Origin: Chloroflexota bacterium
Lineage (GTDB): Bacteria; Chloroflexota; Anaerolineae; Aggregatilineales; J027
Assembly (NCBI GenBank): GCA_013112715.1
Contig: JABFGB010000003.1
Location: 210,287 to 274,286, forward strand
Direction: 5' to 3'
Length of the DNA: 64,000 bases
Below are positions 44,279 to 53,916 of this stretch, piece by piece (positions within the stretch are counted from its first letter, which is position 1; each line of letters begins with the position of its first letter). Position numbers and translations under genes: made by a program. A model generated the notes under the pieces. It saw only the letters and a list, made by a program, of their open reading frames with translations. It searched no databases and was not told the DNA's origin.

Positions 44279-46440
44279 TCGAGTGTCACTGTTCCTAACA
44301 ATGCGGAGTCCCCAATAGGAGTGCCATTTGTATCACGGACGGGCAGGCGCTGAAAAGTGTCGGGGTTATAAATTCCAATAACGACCTGATAATCACCAGC
44401 CGATAAATCGAGCATCGGTACACTCACCACATCCTCAATTTGTTCACCTTGCCCCCATGCCCAGATTGGATAGCGCTCCCCGCCGGGAACAGGGTCGCTT
44501 TGGGCGACTTTTTGACCTGCGGCATCCAAAATGTGGACAAAAAGTTTGTAGGGTCGTCGTGGTGCGGAATACGTTCCCCAAGTCAGATGTAGGCTGAGTA
44601 TGTTATCCGTGATGTCCATCGTGTATCTAGCAAGGGCCACACCTTCAAAACGGAATGGAGCGGAATCGAGTAGGGCGAGGTCAATCGGCGGGGCAGGTGT
44701 CCATAAATGCCCGATGATGACACTGCGCTGTTTGCTGCCATTCACAGTGGCCTCTAACGGGATGCCGTCGGGCAGGCCAAATAGGGATAATTGCAGGGGA
44801 TAGATCTCGCCCGCCTGCACATTTTTCTCGATAGGCAGGGCAAATTCATCACAAAAGATTTTGTTCGGCTGCCACAGTGTATAGTTACCCAAACCCGTAA
44901 ATGATTCACGCTTGCCCACCAATTGGCTGTCGAGTGTGGTGACGGTAAGGGAAAACGGATAGGGCAGGGGGATTTTTTGACTGCCATCCGGCGCTTGCCA
45001 GCATAATTTGAAGTGACGATAGTCGCCGTTGTGGATAAGATTGCTATCCACGGTATAGCCTAAAAAGCGCGGGCCACCAAAATCAATCACCGGGCCTGCG
45101 AGATTGTCCGGTGTATGGTTGCGGAGGGGTGGGGGGCCAAACGCATGAATAATGACCGCCGGAACCATCACCAATGCCATACCACCCAAAGCCCCGGCGA
45201 ACCAACCGCGCCACTGTCGGAAGTGATACAAGCCTGTCACCACCAGCAAAACAAAGGCGTTGTAGTAGGGATAGGTGAGCCGGCCCGTAATGAGGTCGAA
45301 CATGGACATCCATTGGAACAGCGCCGCCAATCCAACCCCTACGGTCAATAAAAGCAGTAGCGTATGGCGGGTTGGGTGGGTGTATAGCCATCCAATCAAA
45401 CCTAATCCCAACAAGGTCAATGGCACAATATAGCCCCATTCGGCGGGCCGGACTTCACCTGAGCCGAAATTGGCCCATAGCGAAAGAATGAGGATCGGGG
45501 TGCGGCTGAGAATTTGCGAGATAGACTGGGGTTCATCCCATGCCCACGGCTGTGCTTTGTGGGGGGCTGTGCCGAGTAGGTCATCATAAAGTATCCAGCC
45601 GCGTACATACCACCATCCAGCAATCAGACTAGCGATGGCGATGACTGCCACGCACCGCAAAATCAGCGAACGCCAATTATGTTTAGCCTGCCACCAGCCG
45701 ATAAAAATGCCAGCAGGCGGGATACTCCACAGCGCTAATCCGCTGGCTTTGGAGAGGGCCGCCAATCCCATGACGACCCCCGCCAAAATCAACAGGCGAT
45801 TGCTTTGCCAGTCATTGATGAGATGCAATCCCGCCGCCAATGTGAGCGACCCGAAGGCGATCACAGCGACATCATTGCTGGCGAGGGCGAAGGTTTGAAT
45901 CAAGAGGGGGTTCATGCCATAGGCCAATGCCGCGAACACCGCCCATGATTTTTGAGTGGGCCAGATGGCAAGGGCTGAACAATAAACCCCTAAGAGCGCC
46001 AAGATGCCATATAGAGGGGCAATCCGGCGTATCCATTGTAGGGCCGCGCTCATTTGCCGTTGGTCTTCTGTCATGGCGTGCTGGCGGGGCTGCATCATAA
46101 AATGGTTGCGATTATCGCGCCCGGTCACTGGCGAGGGATAAGCACCCCAAGGATTGGTTTGGTAGCGCACTTCCCAATCACCAAAGTCACGCAGACGGGT
46201 AAAGAGAGCCGCCGTCGTATAATACAGCGGCGCTTGGGCAGCGGCTTGTTTGATGGTGGTATCCAAATCATGGCTTGGGTTGGGAAAATTTCCGGTACGG
46301 GCCACTTTCATGACATAGGCGAAATGCTCCCCTTCATCCGGCCCTTCAAATGGCGGCACGGTTTCGGCGTAGAGGGTTGTCAAACCAAGAAAAAGCATTA
46401 TCAAAATAAATAAGGGACGATGATTTTTTAATGCCCGCAT
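44275..46440 (-). CDS. DUF2142-like glycan membrane protein
   Basis: A 721-residue protein with about twelve hydrophobic segments over residues 10-430, followed by a beta-rich extracellular part. PPFEGPDEGEHFAYVMKVARTG is the acidic motif seen after the first helix in DUF2142/GT-C type proteins; an acidic residue there is usually catalytic. ATG 46440 is preferred over an upstream GTG at 46479. It is upstream partner of the 728-residue protein with a 4-base overlap. Confidence 0.72.
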   Translation of the reverse strand: MRALKNHRPLFILIMLFLGLTTLYAETVPPFEGPDEGEHFAYVMKVARTGNFPNPSHDLDTTIKQAAAQAPLYYTTAALFTRLRDFGDWEVRYQTNPWGAYPSPVTGRDNRNHFMMQPRQHAMTEDQRQMSAALQWIRRIAPLYGILALLGVYCSALAIWPTQKSWAVFAALAYGMNPLLIQTFALASNDVAVIAFGSLTLAAGLHLINDWQSNRLLILAGVVMGLAALSKASGLALWSIPPAGIFIGWWQAKHNWRSLILRCVAVIAIASLIAGWWYVRGWILYDDLLGTAPHKAQPWAWDEPQSISQILSRTPILILSLWANFGSGEVRPAEWGYIVPLTLLGLGLIGWLYTHPTRHTLLLLLTVGVGLAALFQWMSMFDLITGRLTYPYYNAFVLLVVTGLYHFRQWRGWFAGALGGMALVMVPAVIIHAFGPPPLRNHTPDNLAGPVIDFGGPRFLGYTVDSNLIHNGDYRHFKLCWQAPDGSQKIPLPYPFSLTVTTLDSQLVGKRESFTGLGNYTLWQPNKIFCDEFALPIEKNVQAGEIYPLQLSLFGLPDGIPLEATVNGSKQRSVIIGHLWTPAPPIDLALLDSAPFRFEGVALARYTMDITDNILSLHLTWGTYSAPRRPYKLFVHILDAAGQKVAQSDPVPGGERYPIWAWGQGEQIEDVVSVPMLDLSAGDYQVVIGIYNPDTFQRLPVRDTNGTPIGDSALLGTVTLE

Positions 46441-46561
46441 TGTATTCTGCCAAAAGTTGGTTAAAACGACGGCAAACACAGAGCAGTAGGCTATGGACTG
46501 ATGGGCTAGGCCGCGTTACACTCTCTCGCCGTCTTTGGATTCATACTAGAAAAGATTTAGC

Positions 46562-48880
46562 ATGAATTGGATTTTACCGGAAACTCCTCAACAATTGCAG
46601 CGTCGGCGTTTGGCCCTTGTGGGTTTATTTGTGGCGCTGGCGTTGATCTATATGCTGACCTCGCCTATTTTTGAGGTTTCCGATGAGATGCTCCATTTTC
46701 CAGTGGTGGATTATATCGCCAGAACGGGTAAACTGCCCCATCAAGACCCCGACCAAGAAACTCTATGGCGACAAGAGGGCAGTCAGCCGCCCTTCTATTA
46801 TTTGATTGCGGCGCTGTTGGTGCTGCCGATTGACCGCAGCGATTTGGAAACGCGGCTTTTTTATAATCCCCATTCCAAAGTCGGTATCGGTCTTGCCAGT
46901 GATAACCAAAATATCATCGTCCATGATGCTGAAGCCGAAGCCTTTCCCTACCGACGCACGACCCTAGCTGTCATGATTTGCCGCCTGTTTAGCATTTTGT
47001 TGGGGGCGGGTACGGTCTGGTTAACTTTCGATATGGCGCGGCTGGTCATTCCGACATGGCCTATGCTCGGTTTTTTGGCGATGGCCTTTGTCGCGTTTAA
47101 CCCGATGTTTTTATTCATTACCGCCAGCGTCAATAATGATAATCTAGTCATTTTCTTGGGGACAGCCATTGTTGTCTCGATGCTGGCCCTGTGGCGATTT
47201 GGCTGGCACTGGGGGCGGCTTGGCCTATTGTCGGTGTTATTAGGCTTGGCGGCCCTGACCAAACTCAGCGGATTGACCTTTGCGCCGATGGTGGCCCTCA
47301 CTATTTTCGCAGTGTATTGGCGGGAGCAGCGCCCCTTCAAAGATTTGATAATGGCAGGGATAGTGGTCGCCGCTGGAATTGGCCTGATTGCGGGGTGGTG
47401 GTACATCCGCAATATTCGATTGTATGATGACCCGACGGGTCTCAACACAATGATTGAAATCGCAGGCAAGCGCCCCGCCGATTTTGGCTTACACGATGCT
47501 TGGGCCGAGCGTGAAGGATTTTATTACGCCTATTGGGGTTGGTTCGGCGGCTTAAATGTCATCAGCCCGCAGCGATTTTTTGATTATACGCTGGCGCTAT
47601 GCGGTCTTGGACTCGTGGGTTTGACCTTGACAGGGGTGCGTCATCGGAAGCGATGCACTAGTGCAAGTTCGGTTGCTTTGCTCTTAGTGCAACTGGCCCT
47701 GATATTTGGCGGGGTGGTACGCTGGACATTACAAACGCCTGCCAGTCAAGGCCGTTTATTGTTCCCTGCCATCGCCATCATCGGAGTATTGTTAGCATTA
47801 GGGTGGAGTGGTCTGTTGCAGATGCTGCATCTACCCAATCGCCTTGCTGCCATCGCTGTGATGCCGCTAGCCGTTTATGCGCTCATTCTACCCTTTACGG
47901 TGATTCGCCCTGCCTATACCCCGCCAGATACGATTGACCGATTGCCCTCAGATGCCCACCTGACCGATGCCCGATTTGGCCCGATTCAACTGTTGGCCTA
48001 CCAGATTGACGATACCCCCGTGATTTTGAATGAAAAGACCGACGACGAAATTGAAATCACCCTATACTGGCGACCTCAAGCCCACACTACGACCCCGCTA
48101 AGTTTCTATATACAGGTGTTTGGCCCTGCCGCTAATTTGACCGATCAACCTATCGTGATAGGGAAATTAGATAGTTTTCCGGGAAGGGGGTTGCGCCGCA
48201 CGGATACATGGGAAATTGGCAAAATTTACGCCGAAACCTATCGCATCGAGATTCAAGACGAGCTTGCCAACACGCCTTTTGAACCACGTTTTAAGATCGG
48301 TTGGCGTGATTTTTTTGCTGGGGTCGAGATTCCCGCTGCTCGCAGTGATGCGACGGCACTGAGCGAAGTAATCTTGCGAGGAGGCAGCGTGATTGATGAG
48401 ATTGGGAAAGATGTAGACTATTGCTGTTCCATAACGTTTGACCATCTGGCCCAGTTAAATCCAGACTTTTTCAGATCTTCCTATCATGCCCATGCAGGGG
48501 AAAGCATTGAACTCGACTGGACTTGGAGGGTTTTAGGGGAAACGGATGATGATTTTACCGTCTTTGTACAGCTTATCAACCCTGATAATCCGACCGAGTT
48601 ACTTGGTAGCGGTGATTCTAGGCCACGCTTGGATTGGTTTCCAACTTCAGCATGGGTAAAAGGCTTGACTATTGAAGATGTGTACCAACTGAACATCAAT
48701 CCCACCACAGCACCGGGTATTTATCGTCTATTGATTGGTTTTTATCGCCCAACAGATGGTATACGACTTCCCGTATCCGTATCTGAGACTGCCTATATAA
48801 ATAACCCTTTTGCGGATGCCTATCTGACGCCGATTGAAGTCACAGTCACAGCAAAGGCGGATACTGGAGACGGACAATGA
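46562..48880 (+). CDS. DUF2142-like glycan membrane protein
   Basis: A 772-residue relative of the preceding minus-strand protein. PIFEVSDEMLHFPVVDYIARTG is the equivalent acidic loop after the first helix, then about eleven hydrophobic helices to residue 440 and a long beta-rich end. Both proteins probably handle polyprenyl-linked sugars, from opposite strands. It is the first of a three-gene run: its stop overlaps the YfhO-like gene by four bases. Confidence 0.72.
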   Translation: MNWILPETPQQLQRRRLALVGLFVALALIYMLTSPIFEVSDEMLHFPVVDYIARTGKLPHQDPDQETLWRQEGSQPPFYYLIAALLVLPIDRSDLETRLFYNPHSKVGIGLASDNQNIIVHDAEAEAFPYRRTTLAVMICRLFSILLGAGTVWLTFDMARLVIPTWPMLGFLAMAFVAFNPMFLFITASVNNDNLVIFLGTAIVVSMLALWRFGWHWGRLGLLSVLLGLAALTKLSGLTFAPMVALTIFAVYWREQRPFKDLIMAGIVVAAGIGLIAGWWYIRNIRLYDDPTGLNTMIEIAGKRPADFGLHDAWAEREGFYYAYWGWFGGLNVISPQRFFDYTLALCGLGLVGLTLTGVRHRKRCTSASSVALLLVQLALIFGGVVRWTLQTPASQGRLLFPAIAIIGVLLALGWSGLLQMLHLPNRLAAIAVMPLAVYALILPFTVIRPAYTPPDTIDRLPSDAHLTDARFGPIQLLAYQIDDTPVILNEKTDDEIEITLYWRPQAHTTTPLSFYIQVFGPAANLTDQPIVIGKLDSFPGRGLRRTDTWEIGKIYAETYRIEIQDELANTPFEPRFKIGWRDFFAGVEIPAARSDATALSEVILRGGSVIDEIGKDVDYCCSITFDHLAQLNPDFFRSSYHAHAGESIELDWTWRVLGETDDDFTVFVQLINPDNPTELLGSGDSRPRLDWFPTSAWVKGLTIEDVYQLNINPTTAPGIYRLLIGFYRPTDGIRLPVSVSETAYINNPFADAYLTPIEVTVTAKADTGDGQ

Positions 48881-51162
48881 TACAACGAATACGCCATTCG
48901 CCGGATATGTGGGCGATTTTGCTGCTGATTGGCTTGTGGGCCATCTTTTTTTGGCGGCTTTATACCCCGAACGAAGTGGATCAGGAGTCCTTGCAAGAGG
49001 GTGATTTTTCCGGCCAATTTGTGGCGTGGACATCCTACAGCGTCGAACGATTCCGCGAAGGTGAAATCCCACTGTGGAATCCCTATATGAATGCGGGTGC
49101 GCCCTTTTTAGCCGACCCACAAACAGCGGTTTTGTATCCCCCCCGCTTATTGACCGTCGCCCTCCTTGCCAGCCAATCGGATGTCAACAATGGCGACGTA
49201 TATGCGGCCCTACAGCGCGAAATGACCCTGCAAGTGTTGCTGGGGTCGCTCATGATGTACGCCTTTTTGCGCCGCCTGACACGCGATATTGTTCAAGATG
49301 CTCCTACCCAGATTTCCGCAGTAGCAAGCCTCATTGGAGCACTGGTGTTTGGATTTGGTGGATTTATGACGGCCTATCCCCCGCTGCAACTGCCCCTCTT
49401 GGAAAGCGCTATTTGGATACCGCTGGTGCTGTTGGGTATTCATGAAGCCACCCGTCCAACACATGAAAAAATCGGCTGGCGATGTTTGGTCTTGGCAGGC
49501 GTCGCATTGGCGTTGTGTGCATTGGCGGGCCATCCCCAAACGTTGTTATTTACGGCTTATGGTGCAGTCGCTTATCTGGTCTATCGGTTGTGGCAGTGTG
49601 GGGCGAATTGGAAAACCATCGTTTTAGCGATTCTCGTGATGGCCCTTTTCGCGGGTGGCCTAAGTGCGGCTCAATTGCTGCCGACTGCCCAATTTCAAAG
49701 CCAGACCTACCGCGAAAATTTCAGCGTGGATGACAAGGGCGGCGGGTTTTCGATGCAAGACCTGACCCAATTTGTGTTTCCCTACATGCTTGGGCGCTGG
49801 ACGCCGCTTTATCTAGGCTTGATTGGACTGGTGCTGGTTGGGGTAGCGATTTGGCGACGGGTACCGGGATATGGATTTTGGCTTGGTGTTGGCCTATTCG
49901 GTTTAGCGCTTTCATTTGGACAGCGGTTGGCGATTTACGATTTTGTGTACGTACTGCTGCCGGGGTTTGGCTTTTTTCGGGGACAGGAACGGGCCGCGTT
50001 TGTTGTGGCAGTGGCAGGGGCGGTGCTTGCCAGCATGGGGGCGCTGCAAGTCTTGACATGGGATTACCTTAGTGACCACAAGCCGCTGCGCCAACTCCGC
50101 CGGGTATTGATTGGCTTGATTGTGCTGTGTGCTCTATTTGGCCTCATCTTTTTTGTGCTGCGTCTGATTCCACCCAATGGCGAATTGTATCAAGGTGCGC
50201 TCGATTCGGCGGGATTGGCCCTGCTGGTCGCTTTATTGATAGCACTCATTTTGCCCAGCGTCATGCAGAAACCGACCCAGCTAAAATGGCAGTGGGCACT
50301 GGTGACATTGGTCGTGTTTGACCTGTTTAGCGCGAACATGGGGGGCGAAAATTACGACCCCATCCCTGCCAATGACCGTCTGCCCGAACCCGCTTTTATC
50401 CAAATCATGCGCGACAACCTCACACCGGGGCAAAAAATTGAAGGGTTGGTGGGCATCGGGAGCAGTTACAGCACCATGTACGGCCTGCCCGATATTTGGG
50501 GCAACAGCCCGCTGCAATTTGAGGCGGTGGAGTTCTATCTGCGAAACATTCCGGTGGAGCGCCGCTGGGAACTGCTCTCGGTACAGGTGCTCAATGCCGA
50601 GTGGGATAGCCTGCCTGTGCCGTACACCCGTATTGGGGAAGGGCCGGGTTTTTATGTCTATCGTTTGGATGACCCCCGCCCGTTTGCCCATATGGTGTAT
50701 GAGGTGCGGGTCGTGTCAAATAACGGCGGGGCGCGGCAATTGGTCGGCGATTTAAATTTCCCCGTGCGTGATGTAGTGGTCTTGAAAGAAAATCCCGGCT
50801 CTTTGCCTGAAACACCCGGCAATACAGTTGTGATATTACAAACCCTCGACCCCGAAAAAATCCGTATCCAAACACGGGGCGACACATCGGGCGTTTTGAC
50901 GCTGGCACTGCCCTATGATACGGGCTGGAAGGTCGAAATTGATGGCAGAGAAGCCGATTTATTAGAGGCCTATGGTGGCTTAAGCGCGGTCTATGTGCCG
51001 GAGGGGACACATCAAATTGAGTTGGTATATCGCCCCCTCTCTATCCGAATTGGCGCGATCATTAGTGCCATGACCTTGCTGGGTGTGATTGGTGTAGTCG
51101 CTTGGGGGTTACGTGGCAATCGAAAAATAGGAGTACGCGATGCTGGAAAACCAGCGGCTTAA
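48877..51162 (+). CDS. YfhO-like membrane protein
   Basis: A 761-residue protein with about thirteen hydrophobic helices. The N-terminal loop WTSYSVERFREGEIPLWNPYMNAGAPFLADPQ is the YfhO pattern; YfhO proteins are linked to lipoteichoic-acid glycosylation in Firmicutes. The C-terminal 250 residues form a soluble beta-rich part. The start ATG overlaps the previous stop (ATGA), and its end overlaps the O-antigen-ligase-like gene by 23 bases. Confidence 0.82.
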   Translation: MIQRIRHSPDMWAILLLIGLWAIFFWRLYTPNEVDQESLQEGDFSGQFVAWTSYSVERFREGEIPLWNPYMNAGAPFLADPQTAVLYPPRLLTVALLASQSDVNNGDVYAALQREMTLQVLLGSLMMYAFLRRLTRDIVQDAPTQISAVASLIGALVFGFGGFMTAYPPLQLPLLESAIWIPLVLLGIHEATRPTHEKIGWRCLVLAGVALALCALAGHPQTLLFTAYGAVAYLVYRLWQCGANWKTIVLAILVMALFAGGLSAAQLLPTAQFQSQTYRENFSVDDKGGGFSMQDLTQFVFPYMLGRWTPLYLGLIGLVLVGVAIWRRVPGYGFWLGVGLFGLALSFGQRLAIYDFVYVLLPGFGFFRGQERAAFVVAVAGAVLASMGALQVLTWDYLSDHKPLRQLRRVLIGLIVLCALFGLIFFVLRLIPPNGELYQGALDSAGLALLVALLIALILPSVMQKPTQLKWQWALVTLVVFDLFSANMGGENYDPIPANDRLPEPAFIQIMRDNLTPGQKIEGLVGIGSSYSTMYGLPDIWGNSPLQFEAVEFYLRNIPVERRWELLSVQVLNAEWDSLPVPYTRIGEGPGFYVYRLDDPRPFAHMVYEVRVVSNNGGARQLVGDLNFPVRDVVVLKENPGSLPETPGNTVVILQTLDPEKIRIQTRGDTSGVLTLALPYDTGWKVEIDGREADLLEAYGGLSAVYVPEGTHQIELVYRPLSIRIGAIISAMTLLGVIGVVAWGLRGNRKIGVRDAGKPAA

Positions 51163-52642
51163 ATTAAACGAAAATCTGCCCACCTTTAACGCGCTGACAG
51201 TTGGGACTTTAATGGGCGCATTGGGTGGTCTGTTGGCATTGCTGCTGATTTTAGAAGGGCCGGTTATCGCGTTGGGGTTAGTTATCGCGGCGATGATTGG
51301 CCTAGTCGCGCTGAGTAGTCTTGATGCGTCGCTGGCCCTCGTGCTGATTTTGACCGGACTGCTGCCATTCGGGACGCTGCCGTTTAAGGTTGCCATTACG
51401 CCTTCGCTGATTGATGCGGCGCTGGGGGTGTTTATCGTCGTCTATTTGTTCCAATGGATGACGGGACGGCGGCGCGATTTACAGACCACACCCGTTCATG
51501 GCATGATTCTGCTGTTCATCTTGATGATGGCCTTTGCCTTCGTTTTAGGGATGCCGAATGGAACACTGACCCCCGGCATCTTGCGCCGCTTTTTGGGCCT
51601 CATGGCAAATGTCGCCTTATCCTTAGTGTTGGTGGATGTGGTGCGCCGGGTTGAAACCTTGCGACGACTCACCCTAACCTTTATGGTGATTGGGGCAGTG
51701 GCAGGGGTCATCGGTAGTATATTGTGGGTACTGAATGATGATACCGCCAATACGATATTGAATCGCCTTGTTCGCATTGGCTATCCGGCGGGGAATGTGC
51801 TGCGTTATCGTGAAGATGGTGTGCAAATTAAGGGGGAACGGGCGATTGGCACATGGGTTGACCCGAATGCGTATGGCGGCTTTTTGATGATGGTTGGTGC
51901 GTTGATTGCCCCCCAATTGTTAGCCCGCCGACCTTTGACCGGACACCGTTGGATCATGTTTGTACTAATGGGATGCGTTGGGGCAGGATTATTTTTGAGC
52001 GATTCACGCGGCTCGATGTTGGGGTTGCTGACGGGGGTTGGCTTAGTGGCGGTCATTCGCTATCGCAGTCTAGTTTGGGTGCTGCTGATTTTGATTGCCA
52101 TCGCGCCGTTTAACCCGATCACAGCCGGGTATGTAGATAGGGTGATCGCGGGTGTCACGGCATCTGACCTCGAAACCCAGATGCGCCTCGGTGAATACAA
52201 AGACACTTTCATCCTAATTGCCCGGTATCCTGTATTTGGGGTAGGGTTTATCGCACCACCCGACATTGATTTATATCAGGCCGTTGCCAATACTTATCTA
52301 ACCATTGCCTCAAATTCTGGCATTGTTGGTTTGGTGGTATATCTCATTACGCTACTGAGTGTATTTGGCTATGGCTATCGTCACCGCGCCGAGATTGACC
52401 AGAATAATAAAATCAATGATATTTGGCTGGGCCTCTTCGCCGGAGTGGTGGCAGCGATGGTCGGGGGAATGTTCGATCATTTTTACTTCAATATCGAATA
52501 TCAGGCGACCTCGCTGACGGTCTGGTTTTTTGTCGGGCTATTGCTGGCGGCGACTCGTTTAGCTATTCCTATCAATCCGGATAAGGTGCTTGGATTGCCG
52601 CGTGTGCCCAAATTGCAGCGGGTCGAACCAGCATCCGATTAA
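51140..52642 (+). CDS. O-antigen ligase-like membrane protein
   Basis: A 500-residue protein with about eleven hydrophobic helices. The Wzy_C/O-antigen-ligase pattern is seen around residues 230-290 (GTWVDPNAYGGFLMM, FLSDSRGSMLGLLTGVG), and a periplasmic loop with LGEYKDTFILIARYPVFGVGF contains the usual conserved glycine/arginine. It likely joins or polymerises surface glycan. It ends by a 4-base overlap with the convergent amine oxidase gene. Confidence 0.85.
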   Translation: MLENQRLKLNENLPTFNALTVGTLMGALGGLLALLLILEGPVIALGLVIAAMIGLVALSSLDASLALVLILTGLLPFGTLPFKVAITPSLIDAALGVFIVVYLFQWMTGRRRDLQTTPVHGMILLFILMMAFAFVLGMPNGTLTPGILRRFLGLMANVALSLVLVDVVRRVETLRRLTLTFMVIGAVAGVIGSILWVLNDDTANTILNRLVRIGYPAGNVLRYREDGVQIKGERAIGTWVDPNAYGGFLMMVGALIAPQLLARRPLTGHRWIMFVLMGCVGAGLFLSDSRGSMLGLLTGVGLVAVIRYRSLVWVLLILIAIAPFNPITAGYVDRVIAGVTASDLETQMRLGEYKDTFILIARYPVFGVGFIAPPDIDLYQAVANTYLTIASNSGIVGLVVYLITLLSVFGYGYRHRAEIDQNNKINDIWLGLFAGVVAAMVGGMFDHFYFNIEYQATSLTVWFFVGLLLAATRLAIPINPDKVLGLPRVPKLQRVEPASD

Positions 52643-53916
52643 AGCACAGCGAGACACTCCCGCGCCGCACGCCAACCGCTTTCAATCGCGCCGTGTACGG
52701 TTTGTGGATTCGTGTCGTAGGCCGTCGCTTCTCCGGCAAAAAATAACCGATTTCCTTCCGGACGGGCCAGCAATGGACGACATTCCGCCATGCCCGTAGG
52801 GACATGAGCATAACCACCTAATGCTAATGGGTCAGCCGCCCACGCCAACCGCTTAGAAGTGATGACGGCCTTCGATAAATCATTCAATGGGATATCCAGT
52901 AGGGTGCTTAATTCCCGTAATCCAATATCCAGTGCGGTGGCCTCGTCCAGTGCATCAATTTTTTGTGCCCGTTCAGCGGTGACGTAACACGCGATTACGG
53001 CATCCTCCTCGCGCCCATAACTCGGCGTCCACCATCGGGCCGTTAATCCAGTATGGGCCATAAAAGTCAGGTTCTCGTCCCACAGGCGTTCTCGGAAACG
53101 ATAAATCAATTTAGTGGCTGCTTCCATGCGAAAGGCGTGGATGGCCCATTGTTTGTCGGGAGGTAGGGCAGGGGTAAAACGAATCAGACCATTTTGCAGA
53201 AGGCTGACAGGTACGGTGATGATACAGGTCTTAGCTCGATAAACCTGCCCGTTGGAAATGATCCTTACGTCGCCATCACCCCATTGGATTTCCTGAACCA
53301 GCGAATTGAAGTGGATAGAGTAATCGGCGCGATACCAGTCCAATAATTTGCCATAGCCCTCACGAATGCGCGATTCGCCATGCCCCGCCGTATCCACTCT
53401 CATTTCGCGGATAAGGTCGTGGCAACTAAGGGTTTCGATGTGGGCACAGCACGTTTGAGCTAGGAGGACATCCGCCGCCGCGAGTGCCTCCCCTGTCCAA
53501 CTACGTCCCCGTAAATAATCTGCCAATGATACATCTTGGGGGAGATTGACGTTTGGTAATTGCTCGTAGGCTTGCAGAAGTCCGGTCAGTGTTTGGCGCA
53601 ACGGGTCGGGTAAGCGTGCAAGAGGCAGGGCAGGATTTACCCCATCCGACCAGCGCAAATTACCCATTCGCACGACGGGTAGGGTATGCAGACCCACCGA
53701 TTTGACCAAATCCACCGTAACGGCATGATCCCCATGAATGAATTCCGCGCCAAATTCAATCGGGATGGCGGCAAAATCGTAGTCAGTGTGGATGCGTCCG
53801 CCGATACGATCACGTGCTTCGAGTGTCAAAATCGAGCGCCCAGCATCATGCAGCGTTCGCCCTGCCGCCAAACCTGCTGCCCCTGCGCCAACAATGATGA
53901 CATCGTAAATCGTCAT
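52639..53916 (-). CDS. Flavin monoamine oxidase family protein
   Basis: A 425-residue FAD enzyme. VIIVGAGAAGLAAGRTL is the FAD-binding glycine motif, TLEARDRIGGRIHT completes it, and LFFAGEATAYDTNPQTVHGAIESG is the C-terminal FAD region. It oxidises amines; the substrate is open (spermidine- or tyramine-type). Start ATG overlaps the phosphorylase stop by four bases, so the two are co-translated. Confidence 0.85.
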   Translation of the reverse strand: MTIYDVIIVGAGAAGLAAGRTLHDAGRSILTLEARDRIGGRIHTDYDFAAIPIEFGAEFIHGDHAVTVDLVKSVGLHTLPVVRMGNLRWSDGVNPALPLARLPDPLRQTLTGLLQAYEQLPNVNLPQDVSLADYLRGRSWTGEALAAADVLLAQTCCAHIETLSCHDLIREMRVDTAGHGESRIREGYGKLLDWYRADYSIHFNSLVQEIQWGDGDVRIISNGQVYRAKTCIITVPVSLLQNGLIRFTPALPPDKQWAIHAFRMEAATKLIYRFRERLWDENLTFMAHTGLTARWWTPSYGREEDAVIACYVTAERAQKIDALDEATALDIGLRELSTLLDIPLNDLSKAVITSKRLAWAADPLALGGYAHVPTGMAECRPLLARPEGNRLFFAGEATAYDTNPQTVHGAIESGWRAARECLAVL

